From Berberis thunbergii (lineage: Eukaryota > Streptophyta > Magnoliopsida > Ranunculales > Berberidaceae), in the NCBI GenBank assembly GCA_003290165.1, contig QNQO01009159.1:1-64000 (forward strand): a stretch of DNA of 64,000 nucleotides, written 5' to 3'. Positions 23,750 to 34,977 of the stretch are shown piece by piece (position 1 is the first letter of the stretch; every line of letters starts with the position of its first letter). The notes below the pieces were generated by a model that worked only from the letters and a program-made list of their open reading frames with translations, did no database searches and had not been told where the DNA came from. The translations under genes were made by a program, and so were the position numbers.

Positions 23750-24835
23750 AGCTATACTTTGGCTTTTGATTGTCGTGTTGACCTTGTTACAGACACCATA
23801 TCTGGTTGAGTGTTGACCAGGCTCACACGGTCATTGTCTGGTATGATTTCTTGGTGAGTTGTCAGTAGACAAGTGCTGACTAGACTCCCACTTTTTTGGC
23901 CGTCGTGGTCCGCGCGAAGCGGATTAGGCTTTAAGCACCAGAATCCATCGTCATCAGTCGCGAACTGACTAAACTTACCTAATAAGTTCAACGATCATTA
24001 TTTGTTGGAGAGCAATAATCCCTTGGTGAGTTGTCATCATCAGCGGACCATCGTTGACTAGACTCCCACTTCCTTAGCCGTCGTGGTCCGCGCGCAGCTG
24101 ACTAGATTTTGGGCACCAGAACCTGTCGTCATCAGTCACAAACTGACTTAGTTTACCTAGTAAGTTCGGTGATCATTGTATGTTGGAAAGCATTGATCCA
24201 TTGGCGAGTTGTCGTCATCAGCGGACTAGTGTTGACTAGACTCCCACTTCCTTAGCCGTCATGGCCGTGCGCAGTGGGCTAGGTTTTGGACACTAGAAGT
24301 CATCGTCATCAGTTGCGAACTGACTAAGATTACCTAGTAAGTTCAACAATTATTGTCTGTTAAAAATCAATGATCCCTTGGCGAGCCGTCGTCATTAGCG
24401 GACTAGCGCTAACTAGACTCCCACTTCCTCAACCGTCGTGGCCGGCGTGCAGTAGACTAGGCTTTGGGCACCATAAGCCGTCATCATCGGCCGTGAACTA
24501 ACTAAGCTTACTTGATAAGTTTGGCGATCATTGTTTGTTAGATAGCAATGATCCTTTGGTGAGTCATCATTATCAGTGGACTAGTGTTGACTAGACTCCC
24601 ACTTCTTTGACATTCATGGCCCACACGCAGTGGACTAGGCTTTAGGCACTAGAAACCTTCGTCATCAATCGCGAACTGACTAAGCTTACATGGTAAGTTC
24701 AACGATCATAGTCTGTTAGAGAGCAATGATCCCTTGGCGAGTCGTCGTCATCAGCGAACTAGCGCTGACTAGACTCCCACTTCCTCAACCGTCGTGGTCC
24801 GTGCGCAGCGGACTAGGATTTGGAGAGATGTTCGA
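23750..24835 (-). repeat. 178-bp tandem array in the 3' region of element Z
   Basis: At least six monomers are visible. The phase marker GTCGTGGTCCGCGCG or a variant recurs near 23902, 24079, 24257, 24434, 24613 and 24790, so the period is 177-179 bp. Other shared markers are GACTAGACTCCCACTTCCT and CGAACTGACTAA. Monomers differ from each other by many point changes. It lies downstream of the integrase on the element's own strand. Confidence 0.92.
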
Positions 24836-24987
24836 GTTTGGCCATAGTTGGGTTCGTCAAGGGTCGTAACGGACAGCAATGGAAGTTTTTGGTAAAAGCA
24901 AATATTTTATTGATAATATTTTTGAAAGGCTCTACATTCCATGGTTGTTTAAGCTCTTCTCCGACTGTATCTTCCAGCCAGTTGACC

Positions 24988-26150
24988 TTAGTAACTCTGT
25001 AAGATCCTTCCTAATTTGAGTTTAGTTGTCCTGCATCGACTTCTTTGGTGTTGTGTTAGGTCTTCCTGAGCACGCAATCTCCAACTTTGAACTCGCGTGG
25101 TTTGACCTTCTTGTTGTAATATTGCACCATTCGCTGTTGGTAGGTAGCTATTTTGGCAAAGGCTAGATCCCACTTCTCGTCAAGGAGGTCTAGCCCTACG
25201 CTCAAGGCTTTGTCATTATCGTTTGGTTTGAACTCCTCCGTTCGAAAAGTCAACACCTTGAGATTTATCAAAACCATGGCTTCTGACCCATATTCTAGGG
25301 CGAAAAGTGTTTATTCGATAGGGACTTTTCTGGTTGTCCAATATACCCAAAGTATTTCTTGTAGCTCTAGAACCCATTTCCCTTTGGCTGCGTCAAGTTT
25401 TCTTTTGATGGACTCTAGGATCGTCCGGTTGGTAACCTTCGCTTGGTTGTTGGCTTGTGGGTGTCCTGGCGAAGTGAAGTGGTGGTTGATGTTTAAACTT
25501 TCACCCAGTTTCTTGACCTTTCTTCCTTCGAACTGGGTTCCATTGTTGTTGACCAAAATTCTAGGGATGCCAAATCTACAGACGAGGGTTGCCCATATGA
25601 AATTTTCGATCTGGACCTGCCCTATTTTGGATAAGGGCTCAACGTCAACCCACTTGGTGAAGTAGTCGACGGCCACAAGAAGGAACTTTTTGCTGGATGA
25701 TATCGGGATTGGTCCGACGATGTCCATTCCCCATTGCATGAATGGCCATGGGCTAGTCATCGAAATTATTAGTTGGGTCGGCATGTGTGTGTATGGCGCG
25801 AATCTCTGACATTTTTCGCATTTGCGGACAATATCTTTTGCGTCTTGCTGCATGGTTGGCCAGTAGTACCCCAGGGTTAGGGCTTTATGGGCAACGGTTT
25901 TCCCGCCTGGGTGATTCTCACATATACCGCTGTGGATTTTTCCAGGACTTGGCTTGCCTCTGAAGGTGATAGACACCGAAGCAGAGGCCCTGTCACTGAT
26001 CTTCTATATTACCTGTCATTTAGAAGAGTGTATCTTGTTGCTCTATTTTTTAGTCTCCTTGTGTCCACTAAGGACCTCCTTATCACTCAGTCTGTCTGAG
26101 AAATTGTTATCGCCAGGGCGTCACCCGGGAGTTGTATGCCCTAGAGGTCT
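24988..26150 (-). pseudogene. Tat-type integrase of element Z
   Basis: A frame from 25976 reads HSGICENHPGGKTVAHKAL (zinc-finger His pair), CEKCQRFAPYT (Cys pair), MDIVGPIP (first catalytic Asp), FGIPRILVNNNGTQFEG and HPQANNQAKVTNRT. The second catalytic Asp (normally in SDNGTQF) is Asn and the catalytic Glu (AEVTN) is Lys, so it is dead. Upstream, PLLRCLSPSEASQVLE belongs to the linker. A second frame (25277-24988) continues with LDLLDEKWDLAFAKIATYQQ and the C-terminal VKPREFKVGDCVLRKT. Confidence 0.9.
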
Positions 26151-26210
26151 TTTTTCGTAAATACTAGCAGCTCGAAGAGGCATTGCTTCCGATCGTGCGG
26201 TACCCACCCA

Positions 26211-26666
26211 CTATTCGTGGCTTATCGCTTGGATCCTCATACCTCGTTGGGCCTTCTTCCTTGACCTGTTAGATAGTTCAAATTCAGAATGGGCTTCATG
26301 TAGCATGCATATTATGTTAACCACTTGCTCCTTGAATTCGACTTCTTTTTGCTCTGCCCGTTCTTCTCTTAGGGCGATGAAGCTTTGCGCTTCCTTTGTT
26401 AGGTCTATCGTGCTTACTGGAGGGTCCAATGTCAGAAAGTGGTAAAAAGCTGAGACGGTCGTCGCGTTGTTGCACACGCGGACGGTGGTTAACTCACTAT
26501 TAAAGTGGGTTAAATACACTTTTAGTGTTTCGTCAGGATTTTGCTTCATTGATGCGAACGTCTTAATCATTGACCAAGCTTGGTGTATGAGAAGAGATCG
26601 TACACCCTGCTCGGGGTTCATTGGCAGAGCAACTGTTCCAGGAGCGCCAACTCGGTGTTTGCGCAT
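26211..26666 (-). pseudogene. Gag fragment of element Z
   Basis: A frame of 151 codons shows the plant gypsy gag core: AWSMIKTFASMKQNPDETLK and YLTHFNSELTTV, then VSAFYHFL. The C-terminal part is Lys/Glu-rich. No zinc knuckle remains. It runs straight into the integrase linker with protease and RT missing. Confidence 0.65.
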
Positions 26667-26808
26667 TACTCGCGTTGTCGAGGGTGGCGAATCGGTGCCA
26701 GGTTGAGTGCTAGACGCTTCCCCTCACTTTCCTTTCTCGTATGGGCTAGTTACCCTCTCTCTGTTTTGAGGGGAGACGAACTTGTGAAAAGTTAGGAACT
26801 CTGTCGTC

Positions 26809-26824
26809 CTCACAGACGGCGCCA
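26809..26824 (-). promoter_or_regulatory. Primer-binding site of element Z
   Basis: On the minus strand TGGCGCCGTCTGTGAG follows the LTR end after three bases. Only the first nine bases match the tRNA-Asp end used by elements 1 and 2. The TGGCGCCGTCTGTG form is usual in Tat elements. Confidence 0.65.
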
Positions 26825-26827
26825 AAT

Positions 26828-27605
26828 TGATGCAGTCGATTTCCGCTCCCTGCTTTGATCTAATTTCGTTGACCTGTTGTCCTGCATAAGTAACACACTT
26901 GAGCCGCAGACCACCGTTGTGGTGGCCGATGGCCCTCATATGCTAAAGTCGGACAAGGGTCTGAGAAAGGTGTAACGCTGTAAATATGGAATTTGTAGCG
27001 TACCTTAGCTTACCAACTTCATGTCTTATTTATAGTGCAAGAGTCCTGGTTATACCAAGCCATCAAAGGCATAGTTTAGGAAGGAGATCTTCGTAGAGAT
27101 CTCTCTAATTAGGAATTGTGCTGTAGGAGGGAAGTTCTCTGTTAGCCCCGTGCTCCTAGATACACGGGAGATAGTTCCCAATCCAAAAGCAATTCGTAGG
27201 AGAAAGTTTCCCTGCATGGAACGTACTATGATATTTGCTTCCTAGTTGGAAACAGAGAGCTGTTGTAGTTGCCCGTCCAAAGTTGATCCTCGAGATACTT
27301 GCCTTAGTAGGACTTACGGGTATTGAGGATAGTTGTGAGACTTGTGGGCCTAACATGTTGTAAGAGTTCGGGTTCGTCTGGTGGACTGGATCAGGCGGGC
27401 TTAGAACCGCTTGGGTCAGATCAGTGTTAGGCTGACGCTGGGGCCCGTAATTCCTAGAGATCATCATGACACGTGTATTGCTCAGGGATGTGACCATTTT
27501 TATGTACATCAACTACTACTATAGATAGTTAAAAACCCAAAATGGGGTTATCAATAAAATTCCGAGTTCAAAACTCTCCATTTTACGCTCAAAATTGACG
27601 CATCA
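26828..27605 (-). repeat. 5' LTR of element Z
   Basis: This 778-bp segment has inverted ends TGATGC...GCATCA and sits directly beside the primer site. Its partner is not found to the left, so the outer boundary rests on the end motif. The open frame 27156-27512 is incidental. Confidence 0.6.
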
Positions 27606-28391
27606 AAGCCAGACAATGATAAGCAATTGGCATATCAAGCCGCAAAAAAATGTCAGGACGTATAAGTCAAATGCAAAACTTCTGGTTTGATTAACCACGA
27701 AGTAAAGTTGGGATGGATAAAGTTAACTTACTCAAATAAACTTCGGGTCGACCGACGAGTCGGACCAAAGAAGTAAAGGTTGGGACGAATAAAGTCAACT
27801 TACTCAAATAAACTTCGGGTCGACGACAAGTCAGACCAACGAAGTAAAAGTTGGGACGGATAAAGTCAACTCACTCGAATAAACATTGGGTCGACCGACG
27901 CGTCCGACCAGCAAAGTAAAAGTTGGGATGGATAAAGTCAACTTACTAAAATAAACTTTGGATCGACCAACGCATTAGACCAATGAAGTAAAAGTTGGGA
28001 CGGATAAGTCAACTTACTCAAATAAACGTCGCGTCGACCAACGCATCATATCAACAAAGTAAAAGTTGGGAAAAATAAGTCAACTTACTCGAATGAACTT
28101 CAAATTAACACACACGTCAAACTAACGAGTAGAAGTTGAAACAAACGAGTCAACTTAATTGAGTAAACCTTAGCTCAATTAATATATCAGACCAACAAAG
28201 TTGGGATGAGCAAGTCAACTCATCCAACACTATTTATCGAAACAAAAAGTCCATACATAAAAATCCAGACGAAGTTATAGAGGCCTTTTGGCCGACCAAA
28301 GTATCGAACCAAGAAACATTGAAGTCGTGCAAGACGACTTACGACTTACTTCGTCAACCACAATGGACCTAAAAGGAAAAAAAGGTATGAG
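27606..28391 (+). other. 3' region of Tat element X, left part
   Basis: TGTCAGGACGTATAAGTC and GGTTTGATTAACCACGAAGT resemble the region after the pol gene of element Y (GTCAGGACAAGAAAGTC and GGCCTGATCAACCATGAAGT, 52,157-52,296). A 72-bp tandem array follows. The continuation lies at 36,662, on the other side of element 1. Confidence 0.55.
27695..28230 (+). repeat. 72-bp tandem array in element X
   Basis: The marker GTTGGGA recurs near 27707, 27779, 27850, 27922, 27994, 28065, 28134 (as GTTGAAA) and 28199, a period of 71-72 bp that shortens in the last two units. Units share AAAGTCAACTTACTC and GGGTCGACC. They degrade progressively to the right. Confidence 0.9.
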
Positions 28392-30303
28392 TGATGCGGG
28401 TTTAACTAACCTAAATTAATAGGTTAATTTAACCCACTTGTAATAACCGCAAGTGCACGGTGCCTAACTGGTAGACAACGGCAAGTACGGGTCGATCCCA
28501 CGAAGAAGGTGAATGCAATTGAAATTTTAGAATTTAATTAAACTAATTTATAGGAAAGGGGGTTACAACATTTTTAAAGTTAAACTAAAATAAGAAAACT
28601 AAGAAAAATAAAAGATAGATGAAATGGATTTTTGTGGGCTTGGACTCACAATTTAGTTAGCAAAATTATTTAAATCTAAATTACTGAATTTAAATACGAG
28701 AAGCGTTAGGGATGAGAATCCCTTGCTTACACCGAATATATGATCGTTAAAATCCAATTAAACTTATATCATGTTTCTATCAAACATTAACAAATTATTT
28801 CAAGCAAATACGCTCTTACAAAGTATTAAGTGTCTTTTTAGGGCACACTTAATCAAAGTTTAAGCTTAATATTTTAACACATGCTTTGAATATTAATAAA
28901 GGGTAATTCTAACTACCAAACATATCAAGTTTAATTTCTCGAACATGCAAGGTGAAAGCAATTTATCAAAATTCAGAAATAAATTGTAATTAACAATTAA
29001 GCACACAATTCAGTAAAATAAATCAAAATAACTTATACAACCCATTTAGTTTATCACAAGCTCGATATGGTGGCACTCAGCAAATCAGCAAGTGGTGGTG
29101 CACGAATCCCGATGAAGATGGTCCCAAAACGCTCTGTGATGGTACAGAGCAAAACAAGGGGTGTAAATAGCCAAAAAACAGATTTGACCATTTCTCCCCC
29201 TCGCTACAGTGCAGCTACAGTACCCTCGCAGAGGTCGTCTTCTCCAGCGCAACAGCGGGCTCTCGCGGCTTCGTTCTCGCTCCTCGCGACCTTCCTCGTC
29301 CTCAAATCGTCTCCAGAACCTGCGAAAGACGAGCAAAGATGAGGAAACACCAATAAAACAGCAAAAACAGAGATAGATAAGCGAGCAATGCTCCCCTGTT
29401 TTCGCTTCCTGTCGGGACGGTGGTGCGCCGCGGTGCGGCTCTGTTTGTGGTGGTTTTCCGGTGGCGGAGAGATGGTTTGGGGCCTGGACGAAGAGAGGAC
29501 AGAGAGAGGGGAAGAAGACGGGCTGTGGCGAGGTGGAACAGAGTCGCGGGTGGTTGGTGGCTCTGTCGCGGCGATTCGTGCGGAGGTTGTGGTGGTGGGA
29601 CTCGTGCGGAGGTGGTGGTGGTTGTGTGGACAGGGGAGAGGAGCAGAGACGGTGACGGAGTGAAAAGTTGACGTGAAACAGGGTTGTCACACCCCTGTTT
29701 CACGGTGGTGACGGTGGCGGTTGTGTTGTCTGGCGGTGGAGGTGGTGCTAGGGTGATGGTGGTGGCGAGGTGGTGATTGCTGAGTGAGTGGAGTGAGAGA
29801 TGGATGAGTGGTGAGGGTGATGGTGAATCACCTTTGAGAGAGGAGCTCCCTTGAGGAAATCTCCATTGAGGAAGAGGTTTTGATTTCTAATTCTCATCTT
29901 TTCCCTTCTCTTCCTCCTCTCCTTTCTTACCCTATCATCTTCTATTTATAGAAAATTATTTAGATGAATAGGGATGAAATGAGGGAATGATTCATCAATG
30001 AGGGTAGGAGAAGGATTAGGCTTGGCATTGGGTTTGGGTTTAGGTTATGGATTGGGTTTAGGTTATGAATTAGGTTTTGGGTTTAGGTTATGAATTAGGT
30101 TTTGGGTTTAGGTTTGTGACTTGCTTTATACCACCGTTGGAATCGACTAATTGTCGTTCATTGTCGCTTTAATGTGATTTCATCGTTTACGCTCAAATTC
30201 CTACAAAGACATGAAAACGAAATAATTACTATAAAATATAATAATCGAAACACTAACATGTATAAATTAAGGGATATATTAAGTAATAATTATGTGAATA
30301 TCA
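28392..30303 (-). repeat. 3' LTR of element 1
   Basis: Plus-strand ends are TGATGCGGG and TATCA. It pairs with 34,978-36,661. It carries about 228 bp of G-rich sequence (roughly 29,495-29,740) absent from the partner, and a run of GGGTTTAGGTTATG-type repeats near 30,030-30,115. On the minus strand it is preceded by the purine tract GGTTTGGGGGTATT. Confidence 0.9.
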
Positions 30304-32306
30304 AATACCCCCAAACCTATATTTTGCTAGTCCTCGAGCAAAACAATAAAAAGAAAATCCTAATTCACTTTCGCATGAATCATCGGTTGCACTTACCTTA
30401 AACGTGCAACAAGGCTTTAAACCCCTAGATTACCTCTAGTGGACGAGTTATAGTCTCGTGAGGGTTTCCAGAAATGTTACTCACAAACATTACTGACTCA
30501 ATCAAAACTTGGTCAAACAGTGTTCATTTTAAAACTTCAAGAAATGCAAGAAACCAACAGTGTCATTTTAGTGTATCAACAAATCTCCAAATAATTTAAT
30601 ATTCTCTAAAGGTTAGAAAAAATTCATAATCATCCTCAACTCAATGTGTATGTGTGGATAGCACTGTCAACATAACTTTTCATTTCAGAGTAAAACACTG
30701 ACTAAATCTCCTGTAGAAAGTTTGTTTTGACTTCAAACCTCTCATGTCACTCACAATAAAACACTCAGAGATTTGGTATTTCACTCAGTTTATATGTGAG
30801 GAAAAGAGTAAATAATGAAAAACAATCATCTCACATATAGTAATATGAAGAACGAACTTTTCAAGAATGGAATGAACATGATCTCATGGATAGGAATATC
30901 AATTACTTTTGGAAATGTTGAATCAAACACCATAGGTCTCAGTTATTAAATCTCCACATCTTCAGAACCAACCTTTACATAAGATCAACTAGGACTTTGT
31001 TGGGTTGTAATGGGGCTTGGGTAATGGTTAATGGGGGATGTCAAAGGATTCTAACAAAAATTTCTAGGAATGTATACACCCATTATACGTACAATTAGGG
31101 CTGTCAAGAATAAATCAATGTTGCGCACCATCAATTTTTTTCTTCATTCTCACATCTTTATCCTCATTCACATTCTTCTTCTGTTTCCTTCCTTCTTTTT
31201 TCTTTCTTTCTTTCTTTTTCTTTCTTGCTTTCTTTCTTTCATATAGGATTTATGAAATATTTCATATTTTGATCTTTCATGCCCTTTTTACACGAAGTAT
31301 ATTCATCCGTACACATTCCCAGAAAAATTGGGTAAAGGTTAATGGGTTAACAAATAAAAGTTAATCTAAGGCTCAAAAGGCTACAAAAAAGGTTAATGTT
31401 ATGGGTAAGTTAAAAGGCTAGTTAATGGTCTAAAGAAAAAAAATGCCTAGATCATTTCCTAAGTTCGGGTCAGTATTATGACATCTCAATTGAATAAGCC
31501 AAGAAGTTCTAGTGTAATAATTCAATTTTTATGTCATTCCCAAAGCAATTGATCAAAAGAATGAAAATAATGAGATCATCAACGAGATAATGTAGACTCA
31601 AGAAAAATCAGAGTTTATGTATAACCCTCAGAAAAATAGAAAGGCTCAAAGCTTTCAGGGTTAAGTCTCCACTATTATTCTAAGGTTTTCTAGTATATAT
31701 TTCACTCATCAATTTCAAGTTATGCTAACATGGCTCATGGTGCAAAGATAATCGAGTTGAAAAATCTTATGAACCAGATCTAGCTTAAGGATCATACTAA
31801 ACTTTCAGTCTTTATCAATATACCAATATGTCAAGTTAGCTTGCATTTTCTTGAGCATAAAACATTTAAAATTCATTTTCATACTCGTAAAAGACCAAGT
31901 TTTCTTGACAGAAAAGCAATTTGTTTTTTTTTTTTTAGAATAAGAAAAGAAAACACTACGAAAAAATGAAAAAATCACCGACTCATGAACCTACCCCCAA
32001 ACCTAATCCAAACATTGTCTTCAATGTTTAACAAAATAATTCTTACAAATGAATGAAATAAGTACAAGAGAGGAGGTTAGAACAGTATTACCGCGGTGAA
32101 GATTTTACCAATTTTCAAGAAGTCATCCATCAATGAGGCTCACAAACATAAGAATCATGGAGTTTTCATTAGAAATCGATAAAATGCAGACTCGACACTA
32201 ACAAAGAAAACTAAAAAGAAAAGGCAAGTTGGAAGGCAAAACTGTTACGGAGCTAACGAGTATGAGTGAAACACAACTAAATAGGGTACTCGAAAATCAA
32301 TCCAGA
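30304..32306 (-). other. 3' untranslated region of element 1
   Basis: Non-coding stretch of about 2 kb between the ORF and the 3' LTR, closely matched by 40,874-42,805 in element 2. It contains a pyrimidine-rich plus-strand run (31,130-31,240, TTTC repeats). No domain is found. Confidence 0.6.
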
Positions 32307-33578
32307 CTAACAGCAAATACACACAACTAAAGCTAGGCTGCCTCCTAGGAGCGCTTGGTTTACCGTCATCAGCCCGACAAATATTCTTCCTAAAAAATGG
32401 TGTATCAAATAGTGGAGAGGAAGAACATGACAAACACTTAGTCCATGGTCGTATATCAACAACCTGAACAGTTGAGGATCAGTCCACCAAAATATAGCAA
32501 TCACATGGGGCACCAAATACACTAGGACATTCCAAAAGTGACAAGTAGTCATACACAACAGATGATCCTTGCGTGCTCCAAAAAGGGAACATCCTATGTC
32601 TGGTTCCAAATCGGATGATTGGATAATTTGCACAACAGGATGGTGAAAACTGAAATCCTCACTACAACACAAGGGATCGGTGAAAGTAGCCTTAATAAAT
32701 GCGAATGTGATGCAAGTAGATGAGACGATGGATATATCAGGTAGTACAGGCTCATCACATGAATCATATAGAGATATTGGTCTAGACAACTCATCACCTG
32801 AAAATGCATACCTGAGGGTGTCAAGTAATTGTTTAAGATCAAGCTCAGGTGGCTCAACTGATGGGGCTAGTTTTGACTCACTGAGTGGAAGAGGCTTCAC
32901 TTTAGACTTCCATTTATAACTAGGATCCACAATAGGAACTGAGTCAAGCAAATCATTGACTTTCCTAATGGAATCATCAACATCAAAGTCTAAACTAAAT
33001 TGAGTCAAACAAACCTCTAAACAGTCAAGGGGAGACTCTAAAAAATGTTCACAATTTGATTCGATGCATGAGTCACTAGGGAGGCATGAGTCAACACGGG
33101 AAGGAGATGTCTGTAGTGTCTCAGAATCGACAGGTTCATCAATAAATGAGTCACTAGGGAATTTTTCTGACTCTATCTCAGGAAGTGACTCAACTATCTG
33201 ACTCACAGTCATCTCAAGTTTCCGGATAGCTTGAGAATTTTGTTGAAAAATAGTTGTCAATTCTGTGATGTCCTGAGAGTTTTGTTCGAGTATGGTTCCT
33301 GTTCGCTGCATGACACGAGTTAAGGCGTCCTCTAAACTAGATGTGTTAGAAGGAGGAACAACTCGATGAAATTGAGACTCATTATCAGGAATGAAAGCTT
33401 GAGGAGTTTGATGAGTGTCTAGAGGGCCTTCATGGTACTGACCATGAGCCCATGAGAAGTCAGAATGATAAGCAAGACCTGGATAATAATCTAAATATGG
33501 ATCATACTCAGGTCGTCGCATGTCATAAAATGAAATGACTTGCTCGGAAAAATAGGCTGGATAATCCCTTGTGTTCAT
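32307..33578 (-). CDS. Element 1 ORF, gag-like and pre-RT-like protein
   Basis: The likely start is the ATG at 33578 (MNTRDYPAYFSEQV), giving about 423 residues; an in-frame extension to 33671 crosses a homopolymer and is less likely. Residues around 75-130 look like the Athila gag coiled segment (ITELTTIFQQNSQAIRKLEM). Residues around 240-270 (PPELDLKQLLDTLRYAFSG) match the segment just before RT in Athila pol (family form LKPLP-HL-YAFLG). The two are fused with everything between deleted. The C-terminal 40 residues are out of frame relative to element 2 because of a T6/T7 run near 32,395. Function in packaging is possible but not shown. Confidence 0.65.
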   Translation of the reverse strand: MNTRDYPAYFSEQVISFYDMRRPEYDPYLDYYPGLAYHSDFSWAHGQYHEGPLDTHQTPQAFIPDNESQFHRVVPPSNTSSLEDALTRVMQRTGTILEQNSQDITELTTIFQQNSQAIRKLEMTVSQIVESLPEIESEKFPSDSFIDEPVDSETLQTSPSRVDSCLPSDSCIESNCEHFLESPLDCLEVCLTQFSLDFDVDDSIRKVNDLLDSVPIVDPSYKWKSKVKPLPLSESKLAPSVEPPELDLKQLLDTLRYAFSGDELSRPISLYDSCDEPVLPDISIVSSTCITFAFIKATFTDPLCCSEDFSFHHPVVQIIQSSDLEPDIGCSLFGARKDHLLCMTTCHFWNVLVYLVPHVIAIFWWTDPQLFRLLIYDHGLSVCHVLPLHYLIHHFLGRIFVGLMTVNQALLGGSLALVVCICC

Positions 33579-33671
33579 TTTTTTTTTGAAAGCTCTAACT
33601 CTAAAAATATACACAGGCTCACATGCAATCAGCAACCAATAAATGCACAAGAAACATGCCTCCCTAAGCAA

Positions 33672-34953
33672 TCAACGTTTTTGAGATCAATTATCTTTTT
33701 ATTTTTGGGGGACAATTATTTCTTATGTAATCTTTATGACATAACAGTGGGTGCTACAAGTTGATCCTAAGAGTGTACACTTTACACCGCAAAGTTCAAA
33801 ATCAGTAGGCTAGAGTTTTGTTTCAAAGAAACCGGATTATCGCACAAGAGAAGGAGGTCACAATGGTCCAATTAAGTACTTCCTTGTGCTACCGCTCTGT
33901 AAGCCAATAGATGTGAGAACGATGTGATGTTAAATGCACACTTGAGGCTTGTATTCCTAACCAAAAACTGTTGGTTACCCCAATTCTTCTTGTGGATCGT
34001 AGCTTACTTATGACTCGACGTACTGGGTGAATTACCCTTGTGGCAGTGGCCTCTTGGAGTTCATTGAATGATTAAACCCATCGTCACTTTTAGCTTTGGT
34101 CAACACAAAAATTATTGGATTCACCTTGGTCTTGGTTGTCCTATGAACACCGTACCTAAAAGATGCTCTATCTAACTTGCTAATTGATTTTAATTATGTT
34201 AGACTATTGGTTGCACACAGCTGGAGTGATGAGGTGGGGATATCAAGTCCCACCAGTTTCTATTTATAAGCTGAGTCTGCTTATTATGAATTACTAAAGT
34301 TTAGCATCCACAATTACAGAAATTAAACAACCAATCACACAATTTCAAACAATTACACCAAGCACCCTGGTCGCTAATACGTTGCGTGTGATAGAAATAC
34401 TTACAGTGTGTGTATTCCGTTCTGCACAAAAAGTTAGCACAATTCAAAATAAAGTCCGACTTCTTTTTATCTATTTTACTCAACACACAAGCACATGCAA
34501 ATAAATTTACTGGTCTTGGTCTTAGAAGTCGGATTTCTAAATCATAAAAATTATTGGGTAACAATTAGAATTGTTTCCCTAAAATTTCTTTTGATTTAGA
34601 AAATTTTGGGGTTTTTTTTTTTTTTTTAGTGATTAAACAAAATGAAAAATAGTAATGTTCTAAAAAATTATTATACCACACACTCGTAAAACGAGGTGAA
34701 AATAAAATTAAAACTCTCTTAATAAAAATAAAAATCTGCTTGATGTTTTGCAGGATCGGCCAATTTTATCGAGAAGCGTGTAATTTGCAAAATCAAACAC
34801 AAAATCAGTGCAAAAAGAACAAAATAAAAATAAAAATAATTTTTTTTTGTTTTTTTTTTAATTTTTAATTTTTAAATTTTTTTAAAATTTTTTTGATTTT
34901 TTTTTTTTTATAATTAGTGAAAATAAATCTTAAATTCAATTACACCGCAACCT
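33672..34953 (-). other. Leader of element 1
   Basis: Non-coding DNA between the primer site and the ORF start, with long A/T homopolymers (T14 near 34,615 and T/A-rich runs at 34,840-34,910). Nearly the same sequence occurs in element 2. It would hold packaging signals if any. Confidence 0.5.
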
Positions 34954-34971
34954 TCCCCGGCAACGGCGCCA
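34954..34971 (-). promoter_or_regulatory. Primer-binding site, tRNA-Asp, element 1
   Basis: TGGCGCCGTTGCCGGGGA on the minus strand, six bases inside the LTR, is complementary to the 3' end of plant tRNA-Asp(GUC) over all 18 bases. Confidence 0.92.
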
Positions 34972-34977
34972 AAAACT

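Larger units (their letters stand above)
23750..27605 (-). mobile_element. Tat-type Ty3/gypsy element Z, internally deleted
   Basis: Minus-strand order from the right: 5' LTR (26,828-27,605), primer site, leader, gag fragment, a large deletion that removed protease, RT and both RNase H domains, integrase, and a 3' untranslated region with a 178-bp tandem array. The 3' LTR is not found. The integrase type and the tandem-rich 3' region fit the Tat lineage. Confidence 0.8.

Noticed and set aside
25153..26160. Plus-strand frames over the element Z integrase
   Set aside because: Opposite-strand shadows of a clear integrase; no independent motif.
23750..28230. CRISPR-like array
   Set aside because: The repeats are contiguous tandem monomers without unique spacers, and the genome is a plant nuclear genome.
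29067..29703. Overlapping open frames on both strands in the element 1 LTR
   Set aside because: GGTGGTGG-type composition keeps several frames open at once. The partner LTR lacks part of the block, so no protein is conserved.
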